DNA of 9,443 nucleotides from an uncultured Flammeovirgaceae bacterium. Lineage in GTDB: Bacteria > Bacteroidota > Bacteroidia > Cytophagales > Cyclobacteriaceae. The stretch's first letter is position 1. Every line of letters begins with the position of its first letter. The stretch covers positions 1 through 9,443 of the forward strand of contig CAMLLI010000096.1 in NCBI GenBank assembly GCA_946480685.1, read 5' to 3'. Positions 7,944 through 9,443 of the stretch are shown piece by piece. The notes below the pieces were generated by a model, which saw only the letters and a list, made by a program, of their open reading frames with translations, did not search any database and was not told where the DNA came from. A program made the position numbers and the translations under genes.

Positions 7944-8937
7944 GCTCTTCTACTACTCCTCTTGGGTTATATTTCTTTGCTATCTCAGCAATCAGTTTAA
8001 TATGATCGGGTGTTGTTCCGCAGCAACCACCAACAATGTTGATCAATCCTTCTTTCAAAAAGACTTCAACCTGTTGTCCCATTTCTTCGGGTGTCTGATC
8101 GTAATGACCAAACTCATTGGGAAGTCCTGCATTCGGATAAGCACTCACATAGTATGGAGCTTTTTCATTTAACACTTGCAGGTACGGTCTCAACTGACTC
8201 GCACCGAGTGCACAATTCAATCCTATACTTAACAAGGGAACGTGTGAAACCGAAATCAGAAATGCTTCGGTGGTTTGTCCGGAAAGCGTGCGACCACTTG
8301 CATCGGTTATCGTGCCCGATACCATAATCGGTAGCTTTCTTCCAATCTCATCGAACAACTCTTGAATAGCAAACAACGCTGCTTTAACATTGAGTGTATC
8401 AATGATGGTCTCCAGCAAGAGTACATCTGCTCCGCCATCAATGAGTCCTTTTGCCTGTTGTTTGAATGCTAGTGCAAGCTCATCAAATGTGATGGCACGA
8501 AAGCCAGGGTTATTTACATCCGGTGAAAGGGATGCTGTCTTATTGGTTGGTCCCATAGCACCAGCTACGAAGCGCGGCTTGCTCGGATCTTTCTTGGTAA
8601 ACTCTTCGGCTACTTCCTTCGCTATCTTCGCGGAGTAATAGTTCAGATCATATACCGCGTCTTCCAAATGATAATCGGCTTGCGCGATGGTAGTACCGCT
8701 GAATGTATTGGTCTCGATAATATCAGCGCCAGCTTCCAGGTACTGACGATGTATAGCTTTGATGATATCAGGACGGGTTATCGAAAGTATATCATTGTTT
8801 CCTTTGAGTGGAAAGTCGTGATCTTTAAAACGCTCTCCCCGGAAATCTGCCTCTTCCAGTTTATACCGTTGAATCATGGTACCCATCGCACCATCAATCA
8901 CGAGTATACGTTCTTTTAAAATGTCTTCGATTTTCAT
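7936..8937 (-). CDS. metH: Methionine synthase, homocysteine-binding subunit
   Basis: A 333-residue homocysteine S-methyltransferase barrel equal to the first module of MetH. It should bind homocysteine through zinc and take the methyl group from methylcobalamin on the partner chain. The expected zinc ligands are all present: Cys242 in GLNCALGA and Cys305/Cys306 in VGGCCGTTP. Other family signatures are [13 protein letters not shown] (13-25), FRGERF (32-37), [11 protein letters not shown] (46-56) and ETNTFSGTT (75-83). It is the first gene of the operon, 54 nt below the SAM aptamer, with a good Shine-Dalgarno sequence (GGAGGG, 4 nt before the ATG). The 8-bp overlap with the next gene has the form ATGTCTAA. 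I read this as a genuine split-MetH arrangement and not a recent frameshift, because both the stop and the downstream start are clean and the domain boundary falls exactly at the junction. Stand-alone BHMT-like activity is a less likely alternative. Confidence 0.96.
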   Translation of the reverse strand: MKIEDILKERILVIDGAMGTMIQRYKLEEADFRGERFKDHDFPLKGNNDILSITRPDIIKAIHRQYLEAGADIIETNTFSGTTIAQADYHLEDAVYDLNYYSAKIAKEVAEEFTKKDPSKPRFVAGAMGPTNKTASLSPDVNNPGFRAITFDELALAFKQQAKGLIDGGADVLLLETIIDTLNVKAALFAIQELFDEIGRKLPIMVSGTITDASGRTLSGQTTEAFLISVSHVPLLSIGLNCALGASQLRPYLQVLNEKAPYYVSAYPNAGLPNEFGHYDQTPEEMGQQVEVFLKEGLINIVGGCCGTTPDHIKLIAEIAKKYNPRGVVEEHV

Positions 8938-8940
8938 AAA

Positions 8941-8974
8941 GCCCTCCGCGTTTAGTTATTGCTATCCAGAGAGC
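8941..8974 (-). promoter_or_regulatory. Shine-Dalgarno sequence and candidate sequestering hairpin
   Basis: On the minus strand GGAGGG (8942-8947) lies 4 nt before the ATG at 8937. The segment CGGAGGGC (8941-8948) can pair over eight consecutive positions, two of them G·U, with GCUCUCUG (8967-8974), hiding the ribosome-binding site. The anti-Shine-Dalgarno arm shares bases 8967-8970 with UCUGGAUA (8963-8970), which is a perfect complement of UAUCCAGA in the 5' part of the aptamer (9107-9114). The two pairings exclude each other. No hairpin followed by a U-run is seen between aptamer and ATG, so control at translation is inferred. Confidence 0.6.
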
Positions 8975-8990
8975 CCCTGTAAGGTGGGTT

Positions 8991-9118
8991 AACTTATCTT
9001 TTCCGTTATGTCATGCAACGTAACGAAAGGGATTTAGCACAACACTCATTAGCCGAAGCTAACGAATAGGATGCTAAGACGTCATCGGGCCCATTCCCTC
9101 GGTCTTTCTGGATAAGCT
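8991..9118 (-). promoter_or_regulatory. SAM-I (S-box) riboswitch aptamer
   Basis: On the minus strand the leader opens with CUUAUC (9111-9116) and closes with GAUAAG (8993-8998), forming P1. Between them are the S-box landmarks in the right order: GAGGGAAUGGGCCCGAUGA after the P2 5' strand (consensus GAGGGAcUGGCCCgAUGA), a GCAUCC segment corresponding to GCAACC, a P3 hairpin of seven pairs capped by UUCG (9047-9064), and GUGCUAAAUCC corresponding to GGUGCxAAxUCC. A P4 hairpin is formed by CGUUA and UAACG. The RNA binds S-adenosylmethionine, the downstream product of this operon, which gives feedback repression. Some core positions differ slightly from consensus, such as GCAUCC, but the overall match and the metH context make the call firm. 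Confidence 0.93.
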
Positions 9119-9122
9119 TTGG

Positions 9123-9154
9123 CAAAGAAAATGAATAGGATTGAAACTACAAAA
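9123..9154 (-). promoter_or_regulatory. Putative Bacteroidota-type promoter of the methionine operon
   Basis: On the minus strand TTTTG (9150-9154) is followed by exactly 19 nt and then TTTCTTTG (9123-9130), one mismatch from the Bacteroidota primary-sigma -7 element TAnnTTTG with its TTTG -33 element. The expected start site a few bases downstream would fall at about 9115-9118, exactly where the riboswitch P1 begins. The position supports the call; the mismatch at the A of the -7 element is the weakness. Confidence 0.55.
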
Positions 9155-9271
9155 CAACTTGCCGTAAACTACCCTATTCTGATACCTAACACCGGGCAGG
9201 GTGCTACGCGATCATCTTTTGTTCGGTATATCAAAAAGCAAATCATCTTCCCTTCGTTCCGGAAAACGCGC

Positions 9272-9287
9272 TATACCATTTGGTATA
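9272..9287. repeat. Perfect palindrome TATACC-ATTT-GGTATA
   Basis: Two 6-bp arms surround a 4-bp centre, about 120 bp upstream of the operon promoter. It could be an operator-like site for a dimeric regulator or a chance palindrome in AT-rich DNA. The size is typical of a protein-binding dyad and short for a terminator. Confidence 0.35.
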
Positions 9288-9391
9288 ATGTTATCGTAAT
9301 CAGCAAATCGTATTGCCGATCCGGAATTTATATCATGGAGGAAAAATCAAAAAAAGGCAGGGATTGGCCAGAGCTATAGGTTCATGAGAAG

Positions 9392-9431
9392 GGCTCATGG
9401 ATAAGCAGTGACTACTACCTATCCATGAGCC
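9392..9431. terminator. Strong 12-bp hairpin near the right edge
   Basis: GGCTCATGGATA (9392-9403) and TATCCATGAGCC (9420-9431) are perfect complements around a 16-nt loop. The likely role is a terminator for a gene beyond the right edge or for a short plus-strand transcript; the plus strand continues into an AT-rich but not U-run sequence. A further CATGAG copy at 9383-9388 can compete for the middle CTCATG (9394-9399). Confidence 0.5.
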
Positions 9432-9443
9432 GATATCTTAATT

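Larger units (their letters stand above)
9155..9443. other. Upstream region without a recognisable gene
   Basis: I see no convincing coding region on either strand. The open frames present have no family resemblance, and the longest plus-strand one (9119-9379) begins inside riboswitch P1. The region holds the palindrome TATACC-ATTT-GGTATA (9272-9287) and the strong hairpin at 9392-9431. A tiny plus-strand frame from the ATG at 9336 to the stop at 9379, encoding MEEKSKKGRDWPEL, lies just before that hairpin, but nothing supports its translation. Confidence 0.55.

Noticed and set aside
7930..7950. Frameshift pseudogene interpretation of the split metH
   Set aside because: Both reading frames are intact, the junction matches a domain boundary, the overlap has a proper start and stop, and all catalytic residues are retained.
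7278..8172. Overlapping plus-strand frames of 185 and 177 codons opposite the metH genes
   Set aside because: Both are antisense to strongly conserved MetH modules and cross the junction of the two genes; neither has a plausible start region or family signature.
9119..9379. Plus-strand open frame of 86 codons upstream of the methionine operon
   Set aside because: It starts inside riboswitch P1 and runs antisense through the promoter. The product has no recognisable family features, and its composition looks like translated non-coding DNA.

Overview
The window looks like a chromosomal segment of a Bacteroidota bacterium, probably from the Cytophagales. This is inferred from protein character (tandem-type FtsX/MacB permease, TPR-plus-HisKA sensor protein, MetH encoded as two genes, a 23S-IVS-type four-helix bundle protein), from mostly absent Shine-Dalgarno sequences, and from one promoter that fits the Bacteroidota pattern TTTG-N19-TAnnTTTG. 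No database search was possible, so the genus is not assigned. Every convincing gene lies on the minus strand.

Layout in the direction of transcription (right to left): an apparently gene-free stretch with a strong hairpin near the right edge (9155-9443); a promoter (9123-9154); a SAM-I (S-box) riboswitch (8991-9118) with a candidate translational expression platform (8941-8974); the homocysteine-binding part of methionine synthase (7936-8937); the folate, cobalamin and activation part of methionine synthase (5268-7943), overlapping the previous gene by 8 bp; a four-helix bundle protein gene (4805-5176) inside a 508-bp segment bounded by 20-nt inverted repeats (4758-5265); metF (3800-4756); a TPR/transmembrane/HisKA protein lacking a kinase ATPase domain (2318-3763); a hairpin (2271-2304); and a separate, 3'-truncated ABC-transporter permease gene (1-2047).

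The genes from 8937 to 2318 are closely spaced and probably form one methionine operon. MetF makes 5-methyltetrahydrofolate. The two MetH polypeptides together carry the usual four modules of cobalamin-dependent methionine synthase and use that methyl group to convert homocysteine to methionine, the precursor of SAM. SAM bound to the leader RNA would close the loop by shutting the operon down.

The most noteworthy observations are: (1) the four-helix gene sits in an inverted-repeat cassette that fills the metH-metF junction almost exactly; (2) the leader can form two mutually exclusive helices linking the P1 strand of the SAM aptamer to the Shine-Dalgarno sequence; (3) the last gene of the operon is a histidine-kinase-like protein that keeps the phospho-acceptor histidine region but has no ATPase domain.
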